11,300 bases of DNA from Acidobacteriota bacterium (GTDB taxonomy: Bacteria; Acidobacteriota; Blastocatellia; Pyrinomonadales; Pyrinomonadaceae): NCBI GenBank assembly GCA_963169175.1, contig CAUJFK010000371.1, positions 1 through 11,300 on the forward strand, written 5' to 3'. Below, piece by piece: positions 1 to 5,943 of the stretch (positions are counted from its first letter, which is position 1; each line of letters begins with the position of its first letter). The position numbers and the translations under genes are program-made. Below the pieces are notes generated by a model. That model made no database searches and was not told the origin of the DNA. It worked only from the letters and a program-made list of their open reading frames with translations.

Positions 1-61
1 CGGCTCGTTTCTCAGGCCGCAGATCTCACGCGTGAGTTCGGACGGATAAGTCTCGCTGCCG
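1..61 (+). pseudogene. Out-of-frame N-terminal remnant of the PD40 propeller gene
   Basis: Frame 1 reads RLVSQAADLTREFGRISLAA from the window edge up to about base 60. Frame 2 then reads AISPDGKYLAYV. Joined, they give LTREFGRISLAAISPDGKYLAYV, which fits the family pattern LT..G.v..aaISPDGKYlaYv. Frame 1 stops at 73-75 and frame 2 has a TAA at 47-49, so no single frame spans the junction. One extra base in the run ctgccggcg (55-63) would explain it. The true N-terminus lies upstream of the window. Proteins of this kind often carry a Ser/Thr kinase or winged-helix domain there, but nothing here shows which. Confidence 0.6.
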
Positions 62-1771
62 GCGATATCACCTGACGGAAAATACCTCGCCTATGTTAAC
101 GGCGACGCCGGCAATCAGAGCCTGGTTGTCAGGCAGATATCGAACGACAGCCTGCTCACGGTCGTGCCGGCGACGAACCTTAATTTTTCGGCCGTCACAT
201 TTTCACCGAACGGCGATTGGATCTATTACAGCCAAACGCGGAGCGACCTTTTCGTAAACACGCTTTACCAGGTGCCGACACTTGGCGGCCAACCAAAAAA
301 GCTGATCGAAGATGTGGACAGCGCCGTCACATTCTCGCCTGATGGAAAGCGATTTGCATTTATGCGGCACACGCCGACCGGCAGCGAGGACTTTATTTTT
401 ACGGTGGACGCGGCGACGCTGGAAATGGAAGAGGTCATCGGATCAAAACGTGCCGGATTCGACTTTTTTGCACCCAAACCCGCATGGTCGCCTGACGGGA
501 AGCGGATACTTACGGCCGCCGGAAAACGTGAAGGTGGTTTCGTCAGCAGCATGACGGTCGGCGAGATCGATCTTGACCGCAAGACCTTTAATGCCCTTGA
601 CACCGGCAAGTTTTACACCGTCAGCAATTTCGCATGGTTTGCTGATGGCTCCGGCTTTCTTTGTGCCGGGCGGGAATCGCAGACGGCGCCGGTCCAGGTT
701 TGGCGAACAGCATATCCTGCGATCGAGTTCCATCAGGTGACGAACGATTTTAACGATTATGCCGAGGTTGGCCTTTCGACCGACGGCAAGACCATCGTGA
801 CGATCAAGGGCGAGACCAATGCATCTCTGTGGCGGTTCTTGCCCGGGAACAAGGAAGCTCTGGAGTTGACCAGCGAGGGGCGAAGCATGTTTGGTGCCGC
901 CGGCATTACTCAGGCAATAAATGGAACGGTATTCTTTACAAGCAAGCAGGGTAAGGAATTTCAGCTTTTAAGAACTGACCGTGACGGTAAAAACACAGCT
1001 GATCTTCTAAAGGAAGCTGGTTCTTCGGTCGTTCCGGCTGTCAGCCCGGACGGCAAGTATCTTGTTTTTGTCAGGCAGCGGGCTCGATCATCCAGGATCT
1101 GGCGCATCAATGCCGACGGAACGGATCCCGTTCAGTTGACTGAAGAGAATTCATCATTCTTTGATTTCAGCCCGCAGATCACGCCTGACGGCAAACTGAT
1201 CATATTCCAGCGGCAGAAAGCCGCTGAGGACCGTTCCGTCTTTATGACGATGCCGATCGAAGGTGGTACGGCCGAGATGCTGTATGAGCGTGACGGCGGA
1301 AGCGTGTTCAATCCGCGTATATCGCCTGACGGCAAGCGGATCGCGTTCGGAGCCTATGACGTCAAGGCATTTCAGAAACGCCTGTTTGTCGCTTCATTGG
1401 CAGGTAACAAGTTTGGCAAGATCGAAAACGATATGGAATATAATCTGGTGAACCAGTTTGCCTGGTCGCCGGACGGGAAGGATCTGACCGTTCTGACCAC
1501 GCGGGACGGCACGCCGAACGTTTACCGCCAACCGCTTGACGGTTCAGCAGCCGTACCGATAACGAATTTCCGGTCAGGCCGCATATTCAATTTCAGTTGG
1601 TCGGCTGATGGCCGCGAACTGCTGCTTTCGCGCGGCAACACGGTCAACGACCTTCTGCTTATCCGCGATGCCGGCCGAACCGGCGACAACGCCTCGGTCG
1701 TCGCCATGCCACGCCGTCAGCGTTCATTTGTTGAACGGCTGACCGGCATTTTTACGCAGATCAGCCGGTAA
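50..1771 (+). CDS. PD40/TolB-like beta-propeller protein, 5'-partial and frame-disrupted
   Basis: This is the C-terminal beta-propeller of a TolB/WD40-like protein. PD40 blades appear at regular intervals: AISPDGKYLAYV (from 62), VTFSPNGDWIYY, VTFSPDGKRFAF, PAWSPDGKRILT, VGLSTDGKTIVT, AVSPDGKYLVFV, PQITPDGKLIIF, PRISPDGKRIAF, FAWSPDGKDLTV and FSWSADGRELLL. The end, SRGNTVNDLLLIRD, is the usual last strand of the acidobacterial kinase- or winged-helix-linked propellers. These are thought to sense or bind proteins or other ligands, and the exact role here is unknown. A GTG at 164 could serve as a start, but clear homology begins at 62, so it is more likely an internal codon. There is no membrane segment or signal peptide in the visible part. 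The gene converges on the OsmC gene with 9 bp between stop codons. The upstream TAA at 47-49 makes this either a decayed gene or a base-call error. Confidence 0.85.
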   Translation, partial: VSLPAISPDGKYLAYVNGDAGNQSLVVRQISNDSLLTVVPATNLNFSAVTFSPNGDWIYYSQTRSDLFVNTLYQVPTLGGQPKKLIEDVDSAVTFSPDGKRFAFMRHTPTGSEDFIFTVDAATLEMEEVIGSKRAGFDFFAPKPAWSPDGKRILTAAGKREGGFVSSMTVGEIDLDRKTFNALDTGKFYTVSNFAWFADGSGFLCAGRESQTAPVQVWRTAYPAIEFHQVTNDFNDYAEVGLSTDGKTIVTIKGETNASLWRFLPGNKEALELTSEGRSMFGAAGITQAINGTVFFTSKQGKEFQLLRTDRDGKNTADLLKEAGSSVVPAVSPDGKYLVFVRQRARSSRIWRINADGTDPVQLTEENSSFFDFSPQITPDGKLIIFQRQKAAEDRSVFMTMPIEGGTAEMLYERDGGSVFNPRISPDGKRIAFGAYDVKAFQKRLFVASLAGNKFGKIENDMEYNLVNQFAWSPDGKDLTVLTTRDGTPNVYRQPLDGSAAVPITNFRSGRIFNFSWSADGRELLLSRGNTVNDLLLIRDAGRTGDNASVVAMPRRQRSFVERLTGIFTQISR

Positions 1772-1780
1772 AGCTCAGCC

Positions 1781-2227
1781 TCAGGAAGCGGCTGCCTGAG
1801 CCTCATCCACCTCGATGATCTCAAAGCTGGAGGTGATCTCTGCGGTCGGCCTGACCGTGGCAGCGACGGAACAATACGTTTCGTCCGACAGTCTGATAGC
1901 ATCGGCAACCGCTTTCTCCGAAATATTCCGCCCCGTTACAACGTGCTTTACGTCGAACGCGATAAAGGCACGCGGATATTCCTCGCGCCGATGGCCGGTT
2001 ATCTCAACCTGATAATCGGTCACATTCTGCCGTTTTTTCGCTAAGATCGACTGAACATCGAACGCGGTGCAGCCCGCGACGGCAACAAGAAGATTCTCAA
2101 GCGGCGTCGAGGTAGAACGCCGCTCGCCGTTTGCGTCCATAAGCTGGGCATGGCCGCTTGGCGGTATGCCGATAAATAGATCATCGCCAGCGTATCTGAC
2201 GGTAGCTTTGTATACATCGTTTGCCAT
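1781..2227 (-). CDS. OsmC family peroxiredoxin-like protein
   Basis: This 148-residue protein has the OsmC/Ohr fold signature. The first redox cysteine is in AVAGCTAFDV (Cys53) and the second in DETYCSVAATV (Cys119), each at the usual position for a protein this size. Residues 38-47 (STSTPLENLLVA) form the normal approach to the first Cys helix. The family reduces organic hydroperoxides with its cysteine pair. The pattern, with an ITGHRREEYPRAF segment, looks closer to the YhfA-like branch than to classical Ohr, so the substrate is uncertain. It is cytoplasmic, with no signal or membrane segment. The start is supported by a strong Shine-Dalgarno (GGAAGGAG, 9 nt spacing). It is last in an apparent operon, 21 bp after the EamA transporter. 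Confidence 0.93.
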   Translation of the reverse strand: MANDVYKATVRYAGDDLFIGIPPSGHAQLMDANGERRSTSTPLENLLVAVAGCTAFDVQSILAKKRQNVTDYQVEITGHRREEYPRAFIAFDVKHVVTGRNISEKAVADAIRLSDETYCSVAATVRPTAEITSSFEIIEVDEAQAAAS

Positions 2228-2236
2228 ACTTCTAAA

Positions 2237-2244
2237 CTCCTTCC
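2237..2244 (-). promoter_or_regulatory. Ribosome binding site of the OsmC gene
   Basis: GGAAGGAG on the minus strand lies 9 nt before the ATG at 2227. It sits in the 21-bp gap after the transporter stop codon, so the downstream gene can be translated independently from the shared transcript. Confidence 0.8.
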
Positions 2245-2248
2245 AATA

Positions 2249-3259
2249 TCAGGCGGTTGCCGAAAGGGTCCGGCCTCCGGCCGCAGGTGTATGCGAATCG
2301 TGAAGTTCGTTCACTTCTTCATTATTGTAGCGTTTCGCCTTGTTGTTCGCTGTGATCAGGGCTACTGAAACAATCACGACACCGGCACCGGCGAACATCA
2401 AGCCGGTCAGAGATTCGCCCGCGAGCGCCCATCCGAGAAAAACAGCGATGGCCGGGTTTACGTAAGCATATGTCGAAACCGTTGCAGGCGAAGCATTTTT
2501 TAGCAGCCAACTAAAGGCCGTGAACGCGACGACCGCTCCGAACACGGTCAGGTACCCAAGGGCCAATGCCGAGGTCGTCGAAACGGCGGACGGGTCGAAA
2601 GTTGACCACTCGCCCGAAACCGTACCGGCAACAAGCAGGACCGCACCGCCCGCAAGCATCTGCATTCCGGCCGACTGGGCCGCAGACCTGACCGCAACAC
2701 TGCGGGTGCCGTATAATGATCCCGCTGCCCACGAGAGAGTTGCGATTAGTGTGGCAATGATGCCGAACAACTGTCCGCCCGTACCCGTGGCCTCTTCAGT
2801 ATTGTGCCCAAATATCAGCAGCGAGACACCGACAAAGCCTACAGCCAGCCCGAGGATGACCTTGTTACTCGGCCGGCCGCTGCCCATAAATAGCCAACTG
2901 AGCAGAACTATCCAGAACGGAGTGCTCGCGATAAGCAGGGCGGCCAGGCTGGATGAGATGTAATGTTCCGCCAGCACAACCGCTCCATTGCCGATGGCAA
3001 GCAGCAGCGTGCCAAGGATCAGGCTTGCCCTCCAGTGGACGAATTTCGGTTTTTCATAACCCGTCGTAAAGCGTGACCATGCGTATAGTATCCCGCCCGC
3101 CGCGGTGAACCTGACGCCGGCCATAAGAAATGTCGGCAGCGTTTCAATAGCGTATTTTATTGCGAGATATGTCGAACCCCAAATAAGATACACCGCTGCA
3201 AAGGCCGCGATCAGCAATGCCAGTTTTCGCTTGTTCGTCAATGTATTCGTCACGTGCAT
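2249..3259 (-). CDS. yedA: EamA/DMT superfamily exporter, YedA-like
   Basis: This 336-residue integral inner-membrane protein of the drug/metabolite transporter superfamily has two EamA repeats and about ten transmembrane helices between residues 13 and 305. Recognisable YedA-type stretches are YLIWGSTYLAIK (24-35), LPTFLMAGVRF (41-51), LAIGNGAVVLAEH (87-99), SWAAGSLYG (176-184) and STYAYVNPAIAVFLG (262-276). YedA/RhaT-like members export amino acids, purines or drugs; the substrate here cannot be read from sequence. A polar tail of about 30 residues follows the last helix. The ATG at 3259 lacks a clear Shine-Dalgarno, and a GTG two codons later is an alternative start. It lies 24 bp after the Lrp-type regulator gene and 21 bp before the OsmC gene, on the same strand. 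The pairing of an Lrp regulator with a DMT exporter suggests amino-acid-responsive export. Confidence 0.93.
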   Translation of the reverse strand: MHVTNTLTNKRKLALLIAAFAAVYLIWGSTYLAIKYAIETLPTFLMAGVRFTAAGGILYAWSRFTTGYEKPKFVHWRASLILGTLLLAIGNGAVVLAEHYISSSLAALLIASTPFWIVLLSWLFMGSGRPSNKVILGLAVGFVGVSLLIFGHNTEEATGTGGQLFGIIATLIATLSWAAGSLYGTRSVAVRSAAQSAGMQMLAGGAVLLVAGTVSGEWSTFDPSAVSTTSALALGYLTVFGAVVAFTAFSWLLKNASPATVSTYAYVNPAIAVFLGWALAGESLTGLMFAGAGVVIVSVALITANNKAKRYNNEEVNELHDSHTPAAGGRTLSATA

Positions 3260-3283
3260 GTTCGTTCACGACCCCGGCGGACC

Positions 3284-3772
3284 TCATTTTCCCTTTGCCT
3301 TGTGTCTGGCCGATTCCGTTTCAATATGATCAAGCGGCAGCGAGCTTGTTTCCTTGAACGTCTGGAGCACCACCGTCGTTCGGGTGTCGACCACCTTTGG
3401 GATAAGCTTGATCTTTTCCCGCAGAAGCCGCCCAAGCTCCTCGGTATCGCGGGTGCGGACCTTTATCAGACAGCAGTCCTCGCCGGCGACATCGTGTACC
3501 TCTAGCACCTCGGGCATCTCCGCGAGAGCTTCCTCAACACCTCCGCCGCATTCGCTAGTGCGGACCGAGACGAAAACCGTTAGCCCAAGCCCTATCTGCC
3601 GCGGGTCCAACCGCGCCGCATAATTCTTTATGACACCCTTATCCTCAAGCTTTCTGATCCGCTCCAATACCGCCGACGGCGCCAGGTTGACCTGCCGTGC
3701 TATTTCCGCATTCGATTCACGGCCGTTGCCCTGAATGATTGCCAGAATGTCTTTATCAATATCGTCTATCAT
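3284..3772 (-). CDS. Lrp/AsnC family transcriptional regulator
   Basis: This 162-residue protein has an N-terminal winged helix-turn-helix (about 4-50: IDDIDKDILAIIQGNGRESNAEIA, then LAPSAVLERIRKLEDKGVI). A C-terminal RAM/effector domain follows (about 63-142, with EVHDVAGEDCCLIKVRT and the late strand VVDTRTTVVLQTFKE). Family members form dimers to octamers and respond to amino acids. The open frame extends 26 codons further upstream to 3850. I place the start at the ATG at 3772 because a GGGGAG Shine-Dalgarno sits 9 nt before it, because a good promoter lies inside the extension, and because Lrp proteins normally begin just before the LDxxDxxIL helix. It heads an operon with the EamA exporter and the OsmC gene. 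An Lrp-box-like sequence over its own promoter suggests autoregulation. Confidence 0.93.
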   Translation of the reverse strand: MIDDIDKDILAIIQGNGRESNAEIARQVNLAPSAVLERIRKLEDKGVIKNYAARLDPRQIGLGLTVFVSVRTSECGGGVEEALAEMPEVLEVHDVAGEDCCLIKVRTRDTEELGRLLREKIKLIPKVVDTRTTVVLQTFKETSSLPLDHIETESARHKAKGK

Positions 3773-3781
3773 TCGTATATA

Positions 3782-3787
3782 CTCCCC
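3782..3787 (-). promoter_or_regulatory. Ribosome binding site deciding the lrp-type gene start
   Basis: GGGGAG on the minus strand lies 9 nt before the ATG at 3772. This favours that start over the longer open frame from 3850. Confidence 0.75.
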
Positions 3788-3793
3788 ATTGAG

Positions 3794-3822
3794 AGAATAA
3801 TCATCGGCGAATCGCTTGTCAA
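3794..3822 (-). promoter_or_regulatory. Sigma-70 type promoter of the lrp-eamA-osmC operon
   Basis: On the minus strand the -35 is TTGACA (3817-3822), the spacer is 17 bp and the -10 is TATTCT (3794-3799). The predicted transcription start, near 3787, would give a leader of about 15 nt that begins at the Shine-Dalgarno. The -35 is a perfect consensus match and the -10 matches at 4 of 6 positions. Confidence 0.7.
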
Positions 3823-3835
3823 GCAAAATATTCTT
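3821..3835 (-). promoter_or_regulatory. Candidate Lrp box overlapping the -35 element
   Basis: On the minus strand AAGAATATTTTGCTT matches the E. coli Lrp consensus YAGHAWATTWTDCTR at 13 of 15 positions, missing only at the two ends. It overlaps the last two bases of the -35 region, a position suited to repression of the operon by its first gene product. The match is to a consensus from a distant bacterium, so it is suggestive only. Confidence 0.45.
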
Positions 3836-4089
3836 CGTATTATGATTCACCAGATATGGGCTGGATTGCCCGGCTTAGCCACGTTCGGTGATTTTCTTCA
3901 TCTTATTCAGTGGTAAAGAGTTACCAACCACAGAAGAAGATGAAGGAAATCTGAATTTCGGAACAGGAACATCATATCGGAGGTATCTGCGAGCTTTTCA
4001 GAGATTCTCCTGCTTTCGGTATGCAACTTCGCCGCTAAAAATCCTTCAGCGAAAGTGTCGGTTACATTCCATGAGAAATATTTCAGGCG
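3836..4089. other. Divergent intergenic region without a recognisable gene
   Basis: The region between the Lrp-type gene and the aldehyde dehydrogenase is about 350 bp in all. Apart from the promoters and the large palindrome it holds no convincing coding sequence. Short open frames here have no ribosome binding site or family resemblance, and one extends antisense into the dehydrogenase. Confidence 0.6.
3891..3950. repeat. 60-bp imperfect palindrome in the lrp/aldehyde dehydrogenase divergent region
   Basis: The arms CTTCATCTTATTCAGT (3896-3911) and ACAGAAGAAGATGAAG (3930-3945) pair at 14 of 16 positions. Outside them, ATTTT/GAAAT adds five more pairs, one of them G-U. Inside, GGTAA-AGAG-TTACC (3912-3925) forms a perfect inner stem, leaving AACC as a bulge. 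A smaller stem (GAAAT-CTGA-ATTTC, 3946-3959) overlaps the right end. No gene ends here, since the two neighbours diverge, so it is not an ordinary terminator. It could be an operator, a small dispersed repeat or the stem of an unannotated small RNA. Confidence 0.6.
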
Positions 4090-4118
4090 TTGATTCCATC
4101 GCGTAATCGGCTTATCAT
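4090..4118 (+). promoter_or_regulatory. Promoter of the aldehyde dehydrogenase, implying a leaderless transcript
   Basis: The -35 is TTGATT (4090-4095), the spacer is 17 bp and the -10 is TATCAT (4113-4118, 5 of 6 to consensus). The -10 ends only 7 bp before the ATG at 4126, so transcription would begin at or within a base of the start codon. There is no Shine-Dalgarno before that ATG, which agrees with a leaderless message. Confidence 0.5.
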
Positions 4119-4125
4119 CGCGGGT

Positions 4126-5787
4126 ATGAAAGCGGTGCAGATCGAAAGCGCTGGTGGAGAGGAACTGATTTCGTACAACCCTGCCGATGGCAGCGAGGTT
4201 GGACGGGTCAAGATCTTTCAACCGGCCGAGGTCCGCGCGGCGGTCGAGCGGTCGCGCGAGGTTTTCCACCTGTGGAAAACGACGGCGTTTGCCGATCGGA
4301 AACGGCTTATCATGGCCGCCCGCGACGTTATCCTGTCTGACATCGACGGCATTGCAAGGCTTATCTCTGACGAATCCGGCAAGCCGGTTGCCGAGGCCAT
4401 TTCGATGGAGATCGCGCCGGTGCTCGACCTTATGCAATGGATCGCACGCGGTGCCGAAAAGATGCTTCGGCGGCGTCGGGTGAACATCGGGCTTTATCGC
4501 TTGCTCGGCCGCTCGTCAAGCATCGTTTATCATCCGCTCGGCGTTATTGGCATCATTCCGGCGTGGAATTATCCGTTCTCGATCCCGCTCGGCGAAGCGG
4601 CGATGGCCCTGATGGCCGGAAATACGGTCGTCATCAAACCATCCGAACTAACGCAGCTGACCGGCCTGAAAATAGGCGAGATATTCGAGCGAGCGGCAAA
4701 CTTAAGTTTGCCGGACAGTCCAACAAACTTAAGTTTTTCGCCGCTAGTCCAGATCGTAACCGGTGCCGCCGAAACCGGCGCTGCCCTGGTCGATGCCGCT
4801 CCCGACAAGATAATGTTCACCGGCTCGGTCGCGACCGGCAAAAAGATCGCGGCCGCCGCCGCAAAGAATTTGACGCCGACCGTTCTCGAACTTGGCGGAA
4901 AAGACCCGATGATCGTGTTCGACGACGCAAATCTCGAACTAGCCGCCGGAGCCGCCGTTTGGGGCGCATTCTGCAACGCCGGCCAGTCGTGCTCGTCGGT
5001 CGAGCGGCTCTATGTTCAGGAAGGCGCGGCCGAGAAGCTGACGCGGTTGATCGTCGAGAAAACAAAGCAATTAAAGATCGGCCCCGGCGACCGCGAAGAC
5101 GTTTCGATCGGTGCAATGTCGTCCGAACGGCAGGTAATGATCGTCGAAGATCACATCGCCGATTTCCGTGCCTCAGGCGCAAAGATCGAAACCGGCGGCC
5201 GCAGATCCCCGCATTGCGGAAGCCCGCACGTTAGTAAGGGCTTAACATTCAACGCCACCATGGATTCACTTTTCTTTGAACCCACCATCATCACCGGCGC
5301 AACGAACAATATGCGCGCGATGCAGGAAGAAACATTTGGCCCGACTCTGCCGATCGCGACTTTCAAAACCGAGGACGAAGCAATAAAACTCGCCAACGAC
5401 AGCGAATTTGGCCTGACCGCAAGCGTTTGGACAAGCGACCGGGCACGAGGCCGCCGCGTCGCCAAACAGATCGAAGCCGGCTCGGTCTGCGTCAACGAAG
5501 TCCTCTACACCCACGGCATCGGCCAAACGCCCTGGGGCGGTTTCAAATTCAGCGGCCGCGGCCGAACCCACGGCCTCGAAGGCCTGATGGAACTCGTCCA
5601 ACCCCAACACGTCCACACAAACCACCTCGCCCTGCTCCCCGACGCCTGGTGGATGCCCTATTCACCAACAGCCATCGAAACCTTCAGCGGCTTTGCAAGA
5701 AAATTCGCAAGCGGTTCGCTTTTGAAAACAACACAACTTGTCCCGCAGCTTACGAAACGAATTCGCGAACTTATCAAGGTTCGGTGA
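4126..5787 (+). CDS. Aldehyde dehydrogenase family protein with two palindromic-repeat insertions
   Basis: This 553-residue NAD(P)+-dependent aldehyde dehydrogenase oxidises an aldehyde to the acid. Visible landmarks are PAWNYPF (catalytic Asn148), VVIKPSE (cofactor Lys171), FTGSVATGK, LELGGKDP (general base Glu255), AGQSCSSVER (nucleophile Cys289) and EETFGP (Glu402). All key residues are present, so it should be active. It is 60-70 residues longer than typical members. Extra sequence lies at about 191-205 (ANLSLPDSPTNLSFS) and 360-381 (including SPHCGSPHVSKGL), both encoded by palindromic DNA, plus a basic C-terminal tail of about 50 residues with WWMPY. Such a tail occurs in some benzaldehyde- or long-chain-type relatives. 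The substrate is not determinable. The ATG at 4126 is preferred over the TTG at 4090, which would place the start inside the promoter. It is monocistronic, divergent from the lrp operon and convergent with the DUF454 gene. Confidence 0.93.
   Translation: MKAVQIESAGGEELISYNPADGSEVGRVKIFQPAEVRAAVERSREVFHLWKTTAFADRKRLIMAARDVILSDIDGIARLISDESGKPVAEAISMEIAPVLDLMQWIARGAEKMLRRRRVNIGLYRLLGRSSSIVYHPLGVIGIIPAWNYPFSIPLGEAAMALMAGNTVVIKPSELTQLTGLKIGEIFERAANLSLPDSPTNLSFSPLVQIVTGAAETGAALVDAAPDKIMFTGSVATGKKIAAAAAKNLTPTVLELGGKDPMIVFDDANLELAAGAAVWGAFCNAGQSCSSVERLYVQEGAAEKLTRLIVEKTKQLKIGPGDREDVSIGAMSSERQVMIVEDHIADFRASGAKIETGGRRSPHCGSPHVSKGLTFNATMDSLFFEPTIITGATNNMRAMQEETFGPTLPIATFKTEDEAIKLANDSEFGLTASVWTSDRARGRRVAKQIEAGSVCVNEVLYTHGIGQTPWGGFKFSGRGRTHGLEGLMELVQPQHVHTNHLALLPDAWWMPYSPTAIETFSGFARKFASGSLLKTTQLVPQLTKRIRELIKVR
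4694..4736. repeat. Palindromic element, type A, inside the aldehyde dehydrogenase gene
   Basis: A perfect 20-bp palindrome, CGGCAAACTTAAGTTTGCCG (4694-4713), is followed after 11 bp by a second core, AAACTTAAGTTT (4725-4736), preceded by CAAC. The reverse complement of the second unit (AAACTTAAGTTTGTTGGAC) matches the intergenic palindrome at 6533-6551 except for one base in the core. Together the two cores encode the repeated peptide NLSL...NLSF. Read against the family, this replaces a short loop of about five residues (usually GLPxG) before the VQIVTG strand, adding roughly 11 residues without breaking the frame. Confidence 0.75.
5201..5265. repeat. Second palindrome-bearing insertion in the aldehyde dehydrogenase gene
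   Basis: The stem AAGCCC (5220-5225) pairs perfectly with GGGCTT (5238-5243) around a 12-nt loop. The surrounding DNA encodes about 15-20 residues (SPHCGSPHVSKGLTFNATMD) between the GGRR turn and the FFEPTI strand, where most relatives have about eight. The frame is kept. No second copy exists in this window, so its status as a dispersed repeat is an inference. Confidence 0.45.
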
Positions 5788-5843
5788 CAGAGCGAGATCA
5801 AAAATTTCTATCCGGAGCCATCACTAAGCCGAAACCTGTTTCC

Positions 5844-5918
5844 GAATAAGTGAGAAGTGATAAGTAAGAAGTGAAAACGGTCGGTTATCACTTTTTACTT
5901 ATCGCTTCTCACCTATTC
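5844..5918. repeat. Heptamer-based inverted repeat between convergent genes
   Basis: The two 31-bp arms (5844-5874 and 5888-5918) are complementary at 28 of 31 positions and flank a 13-nt loop. The left arm is itself a degenerate tandem array of 7-bp units: AAGTGAG, AAGTGAT, AAGTAAG, AAGTGAA. The right arm carries the same units in inverse orientation. It lies 56 bp after the aldehyde dehydrogenase stop and 25 bp from the DUF454 stop. It could act as a bidirectional terminator, with TTTTTA on the plus strand in the right arm, or it may be a dispersed repeat. Confidence 0.75.
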
Positions 5919-5943
5919 CGTATTCACAAACCGTTGATTAGCA

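Noticed and set aside
1742..1800. Possible terminator between the convergent PD40 and OsmC genes (ACCGGC...GCCGGT and CTCAGG-N9-CCTGAG)
   Set aside because: The stems are short, lie partly in coding sequence, and have no T-tract on either strand.
2520..2963. Plus-strand open frame of 147 codons antisense to the EamA exporter
   Set aside because: Its composition mirrors the complement of a membrane protein gene (Pro/Thr/Ala-rich) and nothing supports translation.
3973..3990. Shine-Dalgarno-like GGAGGT in the divergent region
   Set aside because: No ATG, GTG or TTG at suitable spacing opens a reading frame worth calling.
3888..4106. Small plus-strand open frame across the large palindrome and up to the dehydrogenase
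   Set aside because: It runs through an obvious hairpin, has no ribosome site, and resembles nothing known.
3907..4437. Minus-strand open frame of 176 codons over the divergent region and the dehydrogenase 5' end
   Set aside because: It is antisense to a real gene, has no recognisable domain, and starts inside the dehydrogenase coding region.
4437..5234. Long plus-strand open frame (265 codons) inside the aldehyde dehydrogenase
   Set aside because: It is Arg-rich, out of frame with a clearly homologous gene that has all its catalytic motifs, and has no family features; it is a shadow frame.
5844..5918. CRISPR-like array
   Set aside because: The repeat units are 7 bp, contiguous and without spacers, and there are no cas genes.
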